Source: Chitinophagaceae bacterium
Lineage (GTDB): Bacteria > Bacteroidota > Bacteroidia > Chitinophagales > Chitinophagaceae
Direction of reading: 5' to 3'
DNA length: 64,000 nt
NCBI GenBank assembly: GCA_023957575.1
Contig: JAMLGU010000008.1
Span: 1-64,000, forward strand
The position numbers were made by a program, and so were the translations under genes. The notes under the pieces are model-generated. The model worked only from the letters and a program-made list of their open reading frames with translations. It was not told where the DNA came from and ran no database searches. Below are positions 63,810 to 64,000 of this stretch, piece by piece. The stretch's first letter is position 1. Every line of letters begins with the position of its first letter.

Positions 63810-64000
63810 TTACGATTTTTCTTTAAAACATTGCCGACACCTTGGCTCATAAGCATCCAATGCGCCCAGCATCACCTGCTCTTCATCAGGTATTTTTCGG
63901 TAGGAATAATTGGCTATGCTGCCACATTTCTGACAAATAGCGTGAAGTTTAGTAATATAATCTGCTTTTGCCAGCAAATAAGGCATCTGACCGAAGGGTT
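63810..64000 (-). CDS. tdk: Thymidine kinase, 3' end (gene continues beyond the window)
   Basis: The last 63 codons of a minus-strand gene, starting inside the window edge and ending at TAA 63812-63810. The residues PFGQMPYLLAKADYITKLHA, ICQKCGSIANYSYRK and LDAYEPRCRQCF carry the C-terminal lasso and the zinc-binding cysteines of prokaryotic thymidine kinase. The P-loop part is outside. It lies 42 bp upstream of ccmB. Confidence 0.88.
   Translation of the reverse strand, partial: PFGQMPYLLAKADYITKLHAICQKCGSIANYSYRKIPDEEQVMLGALDAYEPRCRQCFKEKS

Overview
The window is a chromosomal segment of a Bacteroidota bacterium, most likely a Chitinophagaceae-like member. This rests on several signs: promoters of the TTG-N19..24-TAnnTTTG type; a long NusB; a CusA-type pump fused to a TolC-type protein; a TonB-dependent receptor behind a TPP riboswitch; a bacterial GGGP synthase; and many Sec/lipoprotein signals with few Shine-Dalgarno sequences. 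Species assignment from sequence reading alone is not possible.

Layout. 1-3.0 kb: a CpsB/CapC-type phosphatase gene, a 280-bp tract of 7-bp repeats, and a complete IS1634-like insertion sequence with 39-bp inverted repeats. 3.3-19.5 kb: mostly housekeeping genes (TrmH-family methyltransferase, mutS, a cation/proton antiporter, dnaK, nusB, a DUF1573 lipoprotein, yajC, coaE, an orphan TPR histidine kinase, an ABC-F ATPase, a malate/lactate dehydrogenase). 19.9-24.1 kb: a two-gene unit of unknown function facing an isolated rplK-rplA-rplJ-rplL operon. 24.3-30.3 kb: a heavy-metal efflux locus (Cys/His-rich small exported protein, CusA/CzcA-TolC fusion, CusB/CzcB adaptor). 30.8-33.4 kb: elongator tRNA-Met, back-to-back promoters, TPP riboswitch and its TonB-dependent receptor. 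33.5-36.4 kb: MtfA-like peptidase, PNPOx-like protein, aldehyde dehydrogenase. 36.6-41.0 kb: a TonB-dependent receptor pseudogene split by a decayed ISNCY-like element and also carrying a nonsense codon. 41.1-50.1 kb: glycosyltransferase, rsmG, DUF3467 protein, EamA permease, glutamine cyclotransferase, HigBA-type toxin-antitoxin pair, ABC exporter, GH109-like oxidoreductase, DsbA-fold protein lacking its nucleophilic cysteine. 50.4-64 kb: clpB, GGGPS, purM, ribF, a second antiporter, deoxynucleoside kinase, trpS, glutamate dehydrogenase, ccmD-ccmC-ccmB and the 3' end of a thymidine kinase gene.

How the parts work together. The metal locus encodes the inner-membrane pump, outer-membrane channel and periplasmic adaptor of one tripartite system in two reading frames. 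The riboswitch receptor is an outer-membrane uptake route expected to switch off when thiamine pyrophosphate is plentiful. The ccm genes serve heme export for cytochrome c maturation. No CRISPR array, prophage or large defence island was found. The observations most worth a second look are the pump-channel fusion that keeps an internal signal peptide, the riboswitch with a decoy copy of its P1 strand, the TonB receptor whose frame is restored by removing the IS, the phase-locked heptamer tract, the detached rplKAJL operon with an unknown gene pair beside it, and promoters placed almost on the start codon or on the mature tRNA end.
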